64,000 nucleotides of DNA from Bacillus_BD sp963787345 (GCA_963787345.1 CAWBCW010000011.1:62001-126000), one strand, 5' to 3'; positions 24,758 to 33,328 are shown, counted from the stretch's first letter. A program made the numbers and translations. Notes: generated from the sequence alone by a model not told the origin.

Positions 24758-25324
24758 CTGAAAAAAATTGGGATTTTAGGGGGAACTTTTAATCCCCCGC
24801 ATTTAGGTCATCTTGTGGTTGCAGACGTAGTTCAATCGGAATTGAACTTAGATGAAATTTGGTTCATGCCTAATCAAGAACCCCCTCATAAGGAAAATAA
24901 AAGTGGGGTAGATAGTGTTCATCGTCTAGAGATGGTGAAAAGGGCAATTTCGGATCATCCTCAATTTAACGTTCAACCCATTGAATTGGAAAGACCGGGG
25001 AAATCTTATACGTTTGACACCATCAAGTTACTAAAGGAAAAATATGACCATCAATTTTATTTTATCATCGGTGCGGATATGATTGAATATTTACCAAAGT
25101 GGTACAAAATTGAAGAACTTGTCGGGCTCATTACTTTTGTAGGGGTCAATCGTCCAGAATATAGCAGTCATACAGATTATCCCATCCTTTTTGTCGATGT
25201 CCCGAACATCGAAATCTCTTCACTTATGATTCGAAATAGAGTGAAGGAAGGGAAAAGCATCCGCTATTTTGTATTGGATTCAGTTTTGGATTATATTGAG
25301 GAGAATCGGTTATATGGAACGTGA
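24758..25324 (+). CDS. nadD: nicotinate-nucleotide adenylyltransferase, CTG start
   Basis: NadD adenylates nicotinate mononucleotide in NAD synthesis. The conserved N-terminus KKIGILGGTFNPPHLGH contains the nucleotide-binding GxFxPxHxGH motif and is encoded directly after CTG 24758, with GAGGTG 8 nt upstream. No in-frame ATG, GTG or TTG lies between the ribosome binding site and this motif, so CTG is the likely start and gives 188 residues, one fewer than B. subtilis NadD. The C-terminal SSLMIRNRV matches the SSTxIR motif. A hairpin (CTCTATT/AATAGAG) lies just upstream and overlaps the binding site. Confidence 0.9.
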   Translation: MKKIGILGGTFNPPHLGHLVVADVVQSELNLDEIWFMPNQEPPHKENKSGVDSVHRLEMVKRAISDHPQFNVQPIELERPGKSYTFDTIKLLKEKYDHQFYFIIGADMIEYLPKWYKIEELVGLITFVGVNRPEYSSHTDYPILFVDVPNIEISSLMIRNRVKEGKSIRYFVLDSVLDYIEENRLYGT

Positions 25325-25880
25325 GAGAGCATTAGCGATTGTGAAAGAACAAATAACCAATCATCGTTATGAGCATACATTAGGAGTAATGGAAACAGCG
25401 ATTAAATTAGCAAAAAGGTTTGGAGCAGATGAGAAGCAGGCAGAACTAACTGCAATCTTTCATGATTACGCTAAATTCCGTGATCAAGAGGAAATGAAGA
25501 CGATTATTCAAGAGCAAAGCATGGACCCTGAATTATTGGAATACAATAGTGAATTATGGCATGCTCCTGTCGGTGCTTATCTTGTAGAAAAAGAAGTAGG
25601 GATTACCGACTCCGTTATTTTAGATGGAATACGTTACCATACTTCAGGAAGGCCGAATATGTCGCTATTAGAAAAAATAATTTATTTAGCTGATTATATT
25701 GAACCTGGAAGGCATTTTCCTGGTGTTGAGGAAGTCAGAGAAATGGCCGAAGAGGATTTAGATAAAGCGTTAATACAAGCGATTAAAAATTCAGTAGCTT
25801 TCCTCATGAAGAAAAATCAGCGGATTTTTCCACTGACATTTCATACTTATAATGATCTAGTTAAAAAGGAGGCACATTAA
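25314..25880 (+). CDS. yqeK: HD-domain diadenosine tetraphosphate hydrolase YqeK
   Basis: A 188-residue HD-domain phosphohydrolase. HRYEHTLGV, FHDYAKF, HAPVGAYL and IRYHTSGRP give the metal-binding His and Asp residues. B. subtilis YqeK hydrolyses Ap4A symmetrically. ATG 25314 overlaps the nadD end by 11 nt and follows GAGGAG; the upstream frame to 25269 is inside nadD. Gene order nadD-yqeK-rsfS-yqeM is conserved in Bacilli. Confidence 0.93.
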   Translation: MERERALAIVKEQITNHRYEHTLGVMETAIKLAKRFGADEKQAELTAIFHDYAKFRDQEEMKTIIQEQSMDPELLEYNSELWHAPVGAYLVEKEVGITDSVILDGIRYHTSGRPNMSLLEKIIYLADYIEPGRHFPGVEEVREMAEEDLDKALIQAIKNSVAFLMKKNQRIFPLTFHTYNDLVKKEAH

Positions 25881-26236
25881 TGGAAGTTCAAAACATATTA
25901 GAAATAGCCGTTAAGGCTGCAGATGCTAAAAGAGCGGAAGATATCGTCGTATTAAATATGAAAGGTATTTCGTCAGTAGCAGACTATTTTTTAATCTGCC
26001 ATGGTAATTCTGATAAACAAGTACAAGCCATTGCGCGTGAAATTAAAGACAAAGTGGAAGAACAAGAAGTTTCTCTTAAACGAATGGAAGGTTTCGACGA
26101 AGCGAGATGGGTGTTAGTAGATATTGGAGATATTGTGGTACATGTTTTCCATAAGGATGAACGGGGTTATTATAATTTGGAACGTTTATGGGGAGATGCT
26201 CCATTTGAAAACATTCAAAGTGTATTGAATCCATGA
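25880..26236 (+). CDS. rsfS: ribosomal silencing factor RsfS
   Basis: RsfS (YqeL) binds protein L14 on the 50S subunit and blocks subunit joining when nutrients are short. The 118-residue product has the typical core SVADYFLICHGNS and the C-terminal DIVVHVFHKDERGYYNLERLW. ATG overlaps the yqeK stop (TAATG), with GGAGG upstream, which indicates coupled translation. Confidence 0.96.
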   Translation: MEVQNILEIAVKAADAKRAEDIVVLNMKGISSVADYFLICHGNSDKQVQAIAREIKDKVEEQEVSLKRMEGFDEARWVLVDIGDIVVHVFHKDERGYYNLERLWGDAPFENIQSVLNP

Positions 26237-26979
26237 GTTATGAGAATTTCGCCGTCCTTTATGATGAATTGATGCGGGATGTTCCGTATGATCAATGGAT
26301 TGATTATGTAAAAAAACAAAAAGAATCATTTGGGATCAGCGGAAATAAATTTCTTGATTTAGCATGTGGAACAGGCGAGGTTGCACTTCGTATGGCACAA
26401 GAGGGATTTTCTGTTACGGGTGTTGACCTCTCAGCAGAGATGTTAACGGTTGCGAAAGAAAAAGTTGAGAAATCAGGATTTTCTTTGTTTTTTGTTCAGC
26501 AAAATATGTCAGAAATAGAAGATATCGGGGAATTTGATATCGTCAGTATTTTTTGTGATTCCCTTAATTATTTGCAAAGTGAAACCGAAGTGATCAGAAC
26601 GTTTGAAAGAGTCCATCAACATTTAACACCAGGTGGTTTATTTCTCTTTGATGTTCATTCCCTCTATAAAATGAATGAGTTATTTATGGATCAGACTTAT
26701 GCATATAATGGTGACGATATTAGTTACATATGGCAATGTTTTGAAGGGGAGTATCCATATAGCGTAGAACATGAGTTAACGTTCTTTACCCTTGACGAAC
26801 ATACTGGACAATACCGGCGTTATGATGAACTTCATTTTCAACGAACCTTTCCAATTGATCGTTATGCAGAATGGCTGAGGAATAATGGTTTTGAAGTTCT
26901 TGCGATTACGGCGGATTTTACATATGATACACCTGAAGAAAAATCCGAACGAATTTTTTTTACTGCTCGAAAACTTTAA
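26233..26979 (+). CDS. yqeM: class I SAM-dependent methyltransferase YqeM
   Basis: A 248-residue methyltransferase. SAM motif I is FLDLACGTGEVALRMA, followed by GVDLSAEML; a C-terminal YDELHFQRTFP segment is typical of the YqeM group. The substrate is unknown. The start overlaps the rsfS stop (ATGA). It is the last gene of the yqeG operon before a strong terminator. Confidence 0.88.
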   Translation: MSYENFAVLYDELMRDVPYDQWIDYVKKQKESFGISGNKFLDLACGTGEVALRMAQEGFSVTGVDLSAEMLTVAKEKVEKSGFSLFFVQQNMSEIEDIGEFDIVSIFCDSLNYLQSETEVIRTFERVHQHLTPGGLFLFDVHSLYKMNELFMDQTYAYNGDDISYIWQCFEGEYPYSVEHELTFFTLDEHTGQYRRYDELHFQRTFPIDRYAEWLRNNGFEVLAITADFTYDTPEEKSERIFFTARKL

Positions 26980-26983
26980 TTTT

Positions 26984-27030
26984 AAAAACCCCCTGTGGAA
27001 AAAACTACAGGGGGAATTTTTTATTTTATT
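26984..27030. terminator. bidirectional terminator between yqeM and comER
   Basis: CCCCCTGT and ACAGGGGG form the stem with a 10-nt loop; AATTTTTTATTTTATTTTT follows on the plus strand and GTTTTTAAAATT on the minus strand. Confidence 0.93.
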
Positions 27031-27072
27031 TTTCTAAAAATAAAAAGAGGAATTAGTCGATTTATCTCGAAT

Positions 27073-27897
27073 TTATTTATTAATGTATTGTCCCCTTATG
27101 CTAGCTAAGTCGTCTTCAAACTTTAAGTGTGTCGCTTGAAACAAGTGTTCAAACATCTCTCCTAATTCATTTTCTAACACATTTATTCCTTCTCCGGTGA
27201 TCCCGCCTTTAACGCATACCTTTTCCTGTAAAGTTGGCAATGTATAGTATCCTTTTCGAAGTAACTCCCCAAGGCCAATTAACATTTCACTTGCAAGGAT
27301 CGTGGCTGTTTCTTGATCAATTTTTGTTTCATGAACGGCTGCTTCGATAAAGCGTTGGGTTAAATAACTATAAAATGCGGGACCGCAGCTGACAATGTCC
27401 GACGCAACTCTTGTAATCTCATCATTGATCTCGAGCGGTTTTGAAATTCGATTCATTAATTCTTTGATCTTGCTTTTCCACTTGTTCTCACAATTCTTAC
27501 CAAATGTGACTAAGCTAACTCCGGTAAGGGCTCTGTTTGTTATGCTCGGTATCACTCTAGCAACAGAGCATGGAAGCGCAGCCTCTAATTGTTCGACACT
27601 AATTGGGCTTGTAATTGAAATGACACACTTATCCTTCGTTAAGTAAGGTTTTAGCTTTGTTGTAACATCATGTACATCATGGGGCTTCACACAAATAAAG
27701 ATTAATTCTGCCTGTTTTCCAACTTCCTCTATATTCCTTGAAATACGAATATCTGGATAATTTTGTCCAATGGCAACTGCTTTCATAAGAGTTCTATTTG
27801 TTATGATCATGGAGGAAGGGAGAACAGCCTTTCCATCCAGTAAGGCTTCTACTAGTATTCTCCCCATATTTCCTGTCCCAATAATCCCAACTACCAT
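27073..27897 (-). CDS. comER: late competence protein ComER (pyrroline-5-carboxylate reductase-like)
   Basis: A 274-residue NAD(P)-binding protein of the ProC family with IGTGNMGRILVEALL at the N-terminus, ICVKPHDV, and CGPAFYSYLTQRFIEAA in the C-terminal helical domain. It is divergent from comEA, exactly the position of comER in B. subtilis, where it is not needed for transformation but has been linked to sporulation timing and biofilm in related species. Housekeeping ProC is the alternative; position favours ComER. Confidence 0.88.
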   Translation of the reverse strand: MVVGIIGTGNMGRILVEALLDGKAVLPSSMIITNRTLMKAVAIGQNYPDIRISRNIEEVGKQAELIFICVKPHDVHDVTTKLKPYLTKDKCVISITSPISVEQLEAALPCSVARVIPSITNRALTGVSLVTFGKNCENKWKSKIKELMNRISKPLEINDEITRVASDIVSCGPAFYSYLTQRFIEAAVHETKIDQETATILASEMLIGLGELLRKGYYTLPTLQEKVCVKGGITGEGINVLENELGEMFEHLFQATHLKFEDDLASIRGQYINK

Positions 27898-28212
27898 ACA
27901 TCCATCCCTCCTTATACAAGACCGGCTCTCCTAACATGTTATGTGTACTGCTAGTGAATTATGCCAGAAATGCAATAAAGTGAGACTTCCATCAGTGGGG
28001 ATTTCATTGATGGTTAGTCACGCAGAGCCTGATTGATTTATCTAAGGGCTGAAGCCCAAAGATAAATCTTATCTCACCAATCAGGTCCTTGCAGGCAGTT
28101 GATCTCCTACTATCTATATTCTTTATTACGCTATGTCTTGAGGTAGGGGTCTTACTACCTGTTATGACGTGACAAATGAATATTGTCTATCACAGAAAGG
28201 ATAAGGGTATTT
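27898..28212. other. comER-comEA intergenic region with a cruciform
   Basis: This 315-bp divergent gap contains an extensive inverted repeat at 28028-28085: CCTGATTG/CAATCAGG outside, GATTTATCT/AGATAAATC inside and GGGCT/AGCCC at the tip. No T tail follows. Nearby are short dyads (CCATCA...TGATGG) and AGGTAGGGGTCTTACTACCT. No ComK box was clearly recognisable. No gene is seen. Confidence 0.6.
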
Positions 28213-28827
28213 ATGAAGAACTTTGTGGAACAAAATAAAAAAGTGCTATCCATTGGTTTGTTGATTCTTGGTGTGGTTATCGCTTATTACTTATATCAAG
28301 TTGATGATCTAGGAAAAGGAAATAACTTAAACGACGAATGGGTAGAAGAAATCCCGATGGAAAATGAAAAGGACGAAGTGCCGTCAATTGAAGAGGAGAA
28401 AATCGTCGTAGATGTTAAAGGAGCCGTTTATAATCCGGGTGTTTATGAATGTCAGTCGGGTGACAGGGTTAAGGATGTGATTGAAAGAGCAGGGGGATTA
28501 CTCGAAAATGCCGATAAAAATAAGGTTAATTTGGCGATGAAGTTAGAAGATGAAATGGTGTTATACTTTTCTGTAGTTGGTGAAGAAAGCAGCGATGTAC
28601 CGCTTCAGGCAATGACAACTGAAAAAGATGATGGGAAAGTTAATTTAAACAAAGCAACGCAAACAGAACTGTTGACGCTAACTGGAATTGGTCCATCTAA
28701 AGCAGATGCAATCATTGAATATCGAGAGCAAAATGGACCATTTAAAGCAGTAGAAGAAATCATGGAAATTAGTGGGATTGGTGAAAAAACATTTGAAAAG
28801 CTAAAAAATCAAATATCCGTTCGCTAA
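28213..28827 (+). CDS. comEA: competence DNA-binding protein ComEA
   Basis: ComEA is the membrane-anchored receptor for transforming DNA. The 204-residue product has an N-terminal membrane segment at about residues 12-30, a flexible acidic linker, an SLBB domain (VVDVKGAVYNPGVYE) used for oligomerisation, and C-terminal helix-hairpin-helix DNA-binding repeats (LLTLTGIGPSKADAI and IMEISGIGEKTFEKL). ATG 28213 follows AAGGATAAGGG; TTG 28183 upstream is less well placed. It begins the comE locus. Confidence 0.95.
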   Translation: MKNFVEQNKKVLSIGLLILGVVIAYYLYQVDDLGKGNNLNDEWVEEIPMENEKDEVPSIEEEKIVVDVKGAVYNPGVYECQSGDRVKDVIERAGGLLENADKNKVNLAMKLEDEMVLYFSVVGEESSDVPLQAMTTEKDDGKVNLNKATQTELLTLTGIGPSKADAIIEYREQNGPFKAVEEIMEISGIGEKTFEKLKNQISVR

Positions 28828-28904
28828 ATTTCAACATTGACAATATGTGTTTTTTTAATAAGCTTATGTTATAAAATTATTTATGTTGAAAGGAAACTAG
28901 AGTG

Positions 28905-29315
28905 ATGAGAAAAAGTTGGGATCATTATTTTTTAGATATTGCAAATGAAGTAGGAACTCGGTCAACATGTCCAAGGTTGCATGTCGGCTGCGTCATTGTA
29001 AAGGACAAGCATATTGTTTCAACTGGATATAACGGCTCGATCCATGGTCATGAACATTGTGAGGATGTCGGCTGTTTAATTAATGATGAAGGAAGGTGTA
29101 TTCGTACTCTTCATGCCGAGTTAAACTCTGTACTTCATGCAGACAGAAGTTTATTAAAGGGTGCAACTGCCTATGTTACCCATGAACCATGTGAGAATTG
29201 CGCGAAAACATTGGCTCAGTCAGGTGTTGCAAGAGTTGTTTTTCGTGAAGCTTATCCAAATAAATGGAATGATTATTTTTTAAAGGATATTGAAGTGGTT
29301 CATCTGCTAAAATAG
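28905..29315 (+). CDS. comEB: ComEB, dCMP/cytidine deaminase family, short form
   Basis: A 136-residue zinc-dependent deaminase: HAELNSVL supplies the zinc His and catalytic Glu, and HEPCENCAKTL the two zinc Cys. RSTCPRLHVGCVIV and GYNGSIHGHEHC are dCMP-deaminase motifs. ComEB in B. subtilis has about 189 residues; this copy lacks the C-terminal ~50. It is dispensable for transformation there. ATG 28905 is preferred to GTG 28902 on spacing from AAAGGA. Confidence 0.9.
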   Translation: MRKSWDHYFLDIANEVGTRSTCPRLHVGCVIVKDKHIVSTGYNGSIHGHEHCEDVGCLINDEGRCIRTLHAELNSVLHADRSLLKGATAYVTHEPCENCAKTLAQSGVARVVFREAYPNKWNDYFLKDIEVVHLLK

Positions 29316-29325
29316 GGGATTCACA

Positions 29326-29364
29326 AGTATGGTTGATAAGTGTCAACCATACTGTTTCTATTTT
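29326..29364 (+). terminator. hairpin terminator between comEB and comEC
   Basis: AGTATGGTTGA pairs with TCAACCATACT, loop 6 nt, followed by GTTTCTATTTT. It would reduce but need not abolish read-through into comEC. Confidence 0.7.
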
Positions 29365-29384
29365 AAGGTGTAAGGAGATTATTG

Positions 29385-31718
29385 ATGAAAACAAAAATTG
29401 TCTTTTTGGCATTATCCGCATTGTTTGGGATCATTGCTGCACTGGAGAACCTATTTGTAGTTTTAGTTATTTTTAGTTGTTTGATTGTTTTTTTACTAAA
29501 AAAGAAAAGAGCGAAAGAAAAGGACATCCTTTTCTGTGTCTTGATATTTATTATCTTTTTTATTAGAGCTGAGATAGCAGTTCATTTGAATACAACGAAT
29601 TTAATAGGAACTGAAGAACGGTTTATTTTGTTTTTTAATGAAATTGGTAAAATTGATGGTGATGTCTTAACTATAACTGCGAAGGATGACAAACGATCAG
29701 AAAAGCTAACAATAAGATATAAAATTAAATCTGAGAAAGAAAAACAATATCTGCAAAACTCACTCACCCCAGGCTACGTTTGCCAAGTAGAAGGAATCGT
29801 AGAAAAACCCCCAGAATCCTCAAACCCGAATGCATTCAATTATCGGGAGTATTTGCTACAGAACGGTATCCATTGGATTTTAAAACCGACAGACATTCAT
29901 TTTAACACATGCCGAGAATCCTCCACCCCTTTAACGTCAATGAAGAAAATTCGGGCTTTAGGCATTCGCTATTTGGAAAACTATTTTCCGGAAGAAACGA
30001 TACCCCTTTCCGCTGCTCTTATATTTGGCAGTGATGACCTCATTACCCCGGAAACAATGGATCATTATCGTGAATTAGGAATCGTCCATTTATTGGCGAT
30101 TTCAGGGCTTCATATTGCGATCGTTGTCGCTATTTTTTATCAACTTCTCCTCAGGTTAGGAATCACAAGAGAAAAATGTGTGACAATTATATTAATCTGT
30201 TTGCCCCTATATGGAATTTTAACGGGAGCATCTCCATCTGTGAATCGCTCTGTCATCATGACGATGATTTTATTGATTGCTAGGAGATGGGGCCGCTCTT
30301 ACCAAATAAGTCCATTGGATGGAATTTGTTTCACCTTTTTACTTTATACATTTATTACTCCTTATGTCATTTATAATGTAGGCTTTCAGTTATCTTTCCT
30401 CGTTACGTTTTCCTTATTGGTTTCTCTTCCGTATCTTTTAGAAAAAAGTGAAGAAACAATTTCTGCCTTATTAACAACCTCCTTTATTTCAATGATCGCT
30501 TCTGCTCCGATTCTTCTTTATTTCTTTTATGAATTTTCGATTATATCATTAGTTGTCAATTTAATTTACATCCCCTTGTTTAATGTAGTTATCTTACCAC
30601 TCGTGCTGTTCTGCTTTCTTTTCCACTTAATGGTCAAGGGGGGAGCAGACCCATTTCTTTTTATCTTAGATAAAGTAATTCGGTGGACAAATGGATTAAC
30701 TGAATTCATCTCTAATTTTCCGTTGAATCAATTGTTAGTTGGCAAGCCTAACGAATTTTTCCTCTTTTTGTATGTTGTAGGGCTTTTTTGTTATTTCCTT
30801 TTATGGGAAAAGTATCGCAAGCAAATACTCTCTAAGCTAGGACTATTATTGATCCCTATAGCCCTAGTTTTTAGTCAATTTTGCATAACGAACTATAGTA
30901 GTGAAGGGGAAGTTACTTTTCTAGATGTTGGGCAAGGGGATAGCATTTTTATTAAACTTCCTTATGGAAAAGGAACATATTTAATTGATACAGGTGGAAT
31001 TCTGCCCTTTGAGCAACAGCCATGGCAAAAGAGACAGCAGCCATATGAGGTGGGGAGAGATACGGTCGTTCCGTTTTTAAAAAGCAAAGGTGCAGCTGTC
31101 ATTGATAAATTGATTCTTACTCATGGAGACTATGATCATGCTGGAGGTGCTGAGGCAATTATCAACGAATTAAAGGTTAAAGAATTGGTTCTTCCCGATA
31201 CGCTGGAAAAAAGTGAATTAGAAAAAAGGTTAGTGACGCAGGCAAGGGAGAAGGGGATCACTGTAAAGTTTGTCCATGAGGGGGATCAATGGATAAGCGG
31301 GAATTATCGTTTTAAGGTATTATCACCAACGAAAAATAGTTCAGAGAAGGGGAATAATGCATCAATTGTGCTGTATTCAGAAATGGGCGGATACCGTTGG
31401 TTATTCACAGGTGATTTAGAAGAGGAAGGTGAGAAGAAATTGATCAGAGAAAATAAAAATATAAGAGCTGATATATTAAAAGTGGGGCATCATGGCAGTA
31501 AAACGTCAACGACCGATCTATTTTTAGATCGGGTTTCGCCAAAGGCAGCGGTCATTTCGGTTGGAGAAAAAAACCGTTTCAACCATCCGAATCGTGATGT
31601 TCTTGAGAGATTGACGAACCGAAATATAAAAATAGTAAGAACTGACCAATCTGGAGCGATTACCTATAAGTTTAACCTCCGCCGGATGCCTCGGATTTTT
31701 ATCGAGCGAGCCCGATAA
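29385..31718 (+). CDS. comEC: DNA internalisation channel ComEC
   Basis: ComEC is the polytopic membrane channel that brings single-stranded DNA into the cell. The 777-residue protein has N-terminal membrane helices, an OB-fold domain (residues ~80-170), the competence domain (LGIVHLLAISGLHIAI, LTGASPSVNRS) and a C-terminal metallo-beta-lactamase-like domain (FLDVGQGDSIFI, THGDYDHAGG, VGHHGSKTSTT). ATG 29385 follows TAAGGAG. The last ~12 codons (after YKFNL, RRMPRIFIERAR) and the stop lie inside a family 2 repeat, so the natural C-terminus was replaced or extended. Confidence 0.96.
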   Translation: MKTKIVFLALSALFGIIAALENLFVVLVIFSCLIVFLLKKKRAKEKDILFCVLIFIIFFIRAEIAVHLNTTNLIGTEERFILFFNEIGKIDGDVLTITAKDDKRSEKLTIRYKIKSEKEKQYLQNSLTPGYVCQVEGIVEKPPESSNPNAFNYREYLLQNGIHWILKPTDIHFNTCRESSTPLTSMKKIRALGIRYLENYFPEETIPLSAALIFGSDDLITPETMDHYRELGIVHLLAISGLHIAIVVAIFYQLLLRLGITREKCVTIILICLPLYGILTGASPSVNRSVIMTMILLIARRWGRSYQISPLDGICFTFLLYTFITPYVIYNVGFQLSFLVTFSLLVSLPYLLEKSEETISALLTTSFISMIASAPILLYFFYEFSIISLVVNLIYIPLFNVVILPLVLFCFLFHLMVKGGADPFLFILDKVIRWTNGLTEFISNFPLNQLLVGKPNEFFLFLYVVGLFCYFLLWEKYRKQILSKLGLLLIPIALVFSQFCITNYSSEGEVTFLDVGQGDSIFIKLPYGKGTYLIDTGGILPFEQQPWQKRQQPYEVGRDTVVPFLKSKGAAVIDKLILTHGDYDHAGGAEAIINELKVKELVLPDTLEKSELEKRLVTQAREKGITVKFVHEGDQWISGNYRFKVLSPTKNSSEKGNNASIVLYSEMGGYRWLFTGDLEEEGEKKLIRENKNIRADILKVGHHGSKTSTTDLFLDRVSPKAAVISVGEKNRFNHPNRDVLERLTNRNIKIVRTDQSGAITYKFNLRRMPRIFIERAR

Positions 31719-31752
31719 AAATCCAGGCGCAAATTCGGCGAGCGAATTTGAT
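31683..31752. repeat. double-hairpin intergenic repeat, family 2, copy 2
   Basis: About 70 bp with two perfect stems: GGATTTTTATCG/CGATAAAAATCC and CAAATTCG/CGAATTTG, preceded by CGGATGCCTC and followed by ATAAAGAGACAGGCACC. Related to 19510-19594. It overlaps the 3' end of comEC and supplies its stop codon. The paired hairpins and the adjacent GACAGGCACC are reminiscent of REP-type elements moved by RAYT transposases; that link is conjecture. Confidence 0.8.
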
Positions 31753-31808
31753 AAAGAGACAGGCACCTTTATAGGGCATCATCCATACTATGTTAGCAAA
31801 TAAGAGAG

Positions 31809-31840
31809 TAAAAAAAGAGGCTGCATATTAGCCTCTTATT
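31809..31840 (-). terminator. terminator after yqzM
   Basis: On the minus strand AAGAGGCT pairs with AGCCTCTT, followed by a T run. Confidence 0.85.
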
Positions 31841-31851
31841 CCATATCAATA

Positions 31852-31986
31852 TTATGAGCCAATAACTTGTACGACTGTCGCAATAATAAATAATGTTGCG
31901 AAGAATCCAAATGAAACGACAAAACCTACCCCGCCATCAATGGCATCATTGCGTTTACATTGTACATCTTGTTCAAATTCGTTCAC
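31852..31986 (-). CDS. yqzM: YqzM family small membrane protein
   Basis: A 44-residue protein, MNEFEQDVQCKRNDAIDGG followed by a single hydrophobic segment (VSFGFFATLFIIATVVQVIG). It matches B. subtilis YqzM in length and sequence and lies, as there, between comEC and holA on the opposite strand. GTG 31986 follows GGGAGGGATGTTGT. The function is unknown. It was too short for a long-ORF screen. Confidence 0.92.
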   Translation of the reverse strand: MNEFEQDVQCKRNDAIDGGVGFVVSFGFFATLFIIATVVQVIGS

Positions 31987-32308
31987 ACAACATCCCTCCC
32001 TTTATCAAATATATTATAATGTAATATTTAGAAAAAATCCACTATTCAGATATAGTAGAGGATTGTCAACTCTTGTCAGTCATAGCCCAGCTTCCTTCGG
32101 GCTAAAATATAGTTATCGTCATCCCGTCACCATTTTAGCTACCTAGGTCTTAAATGAGTGACGTTCATATAGATTAGGAATTGGTATCGAATCGATGCCG
32201 ATTCCTTTTAACTTCATTTTAGTGAAATCATACTTGTAAATTTCTGTTCTCTTCTTTACGATGGAAGAGAAACAAAAGAAATGGTTGCACCGAACGGAGC
32301 GAGAGAGT
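31987..32308. other. structured yqzM-holA intergenic region
   Basis: This 322-bp gap has unexplained structure. TAGCCC/GGGCTA (32083-32104) makes a small hairpin whose 3' arm overlaps GCTAAAAT (32101-32108), which can instead pair with ATTTTAGC (32132-32139). GTCAGTCAT (32075) and ATGAGTGAC (32162) could close the unit. A separate 15-bp hairpin with a T tail follows at 32176-32210. TATAAT occurs at 32015-32020. No gene or known riboswitch was recognised. Confidence 0.5.
32176..32210 (+). terminator. terminator-like hairpin before holA
   Basis: AGGAATTGGTATCGA pairs with TCGATGCCGATTCCT (one or two G-U pairs), followed by TTT. It would end a plus-strand transcript that begins in the yqzM-holA gap, as no plus-strand gene precedes it closely except comEC. 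Confidence 0.65.
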
Positions 32309-33328
32309 ATGATTTTTGATTTATGGAAACAAATTAAGCAAAAAGTGATTCATCCGATTTATTTATTATATGGAACAGAGACTTTTCTTATTAATGAAAC
32401 GAAACAATTATTAATTGATACCATTTTAAATAAAGAAGATCTCGAATTTAATCTATCAAGTTTTGATCTGGCTGAAACCCCGATTGAAATTGCCTTGGAA
32501 GATGCAGAAACGTTGCCGTTTATGGGAGAAAGAAAATTACTATTTTTACATAACCCTCATTTTTTAACAGCGGAGAAGACGAAAGAGAAGGTTGAGCATA
32601 ATTTAGCAAGGTTGGAGGCGTATCTGAAAGAGCCTGCTCCCTATTCAATCGTTGTGTTTGTAGCGCCTTATGAAAAGCTAGATGAACGGAAAAAATTAAC
32701 GAAAGCGTTAAAAAAACAAGCAGCTTTATTTGATGCGAAAAAGCTGACAGAAGCAGATTTGAAAAAGTGGATTCATGCGCGGGCTGATTATAATGGCGTA
32801 ACATTCGATCCAAAAGCGGTGGAATTGCTGCTAACTTTAGCAGGTACAAACCTTTTTATGTTAACGAGTGAGATCGATAAAATGGCTTTATATATTGGTA
32901 GGGGACATATTATTGATGTTGAGACGGTTGAAAGTCTAGTATCTCGTTCTTTAGAACAGAATATCTTTCATTTAGTTGATAAAATTGTCGAGCGAAAAAT
33001 CGAGGACGCTTTACGGATTTATTATGATTTATTAAAACTAAATGAGGAGCCTATTAAAATCCTAGCGGTGATTACTAATCAAATTCGTCTTATTTATCAA
33101 GTAAAGGAATTAGCGAGGCGGGGATATGGGCAAAAACAAATTGCCAGTCATCTGAAAGTCCATCCATTTCGGGTAAAACTAGCTGCAGGTCAGGCGCAGA
33201 GATTTGCCGAAAACGAACTGATCAAGCTGATTAAACAGTTAGCAGATGCTGATTATAAGATGAAAACTGGAGCGATGAATAAGGAGTTATTAATTGAGTT
33301 AATATTATTAAAATTAAAATCGACTTAA
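32309..33328 (+). CDS. holA: DNA polymerase III subunit delta
   Basis: HolA (YqeN) is the clamp-loader delta subunit that opens the beta sliding clamp. The 339-residue product has the AAA-like N-terminal domain (PIYLLYGTETFLINET, LPFMGERKLLFL), KLDERKKLTKALK, and the C-terminal collar domain (RSLEQNIFHLVDKI, QKQIASHLKVHPFRV). ATG 32309 (MIFDLWKQIKQK) is the family start and follows GGAGCGAGAGAG; the frame extends to 32261 without family similarity. Confidence 0.93.
   Translation: MIFDLWKQIKQKVIHPIYLLYGTETFLINETKQLLIDTILNKEDLEFNLSSFDLAETPIEIALEDAETLPFMGERKLLFLHNPHFLTAEKTKEKVEHNLARLEAYLKEPAPYSIVVFVAPYEKLDERKKLTKALKKQAALFDAKKLTEADLKKWIHARADYNGVTFDPKAVELLLTLAGTNLFMLTSEIDKMALYIGRGHIIDVETVESLVSRSLEQNIFHLVDKIVERKIEDALRIYYDLLKLNEEPIKILAVITNQIRLIYQVKELARRGYGQKQIASHLKVHPFRVKLAAGQAQRFAENELIKLIKQLADADYKMKTGAMNKELLIELILLKLKST

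Noticed and set aside
31940..32146. Plus-strand frame opposite yqzM
   Set aside because: It overlaps the well-supported yqzM gene and runs into a structured non-coding region; no binding site or similarity.
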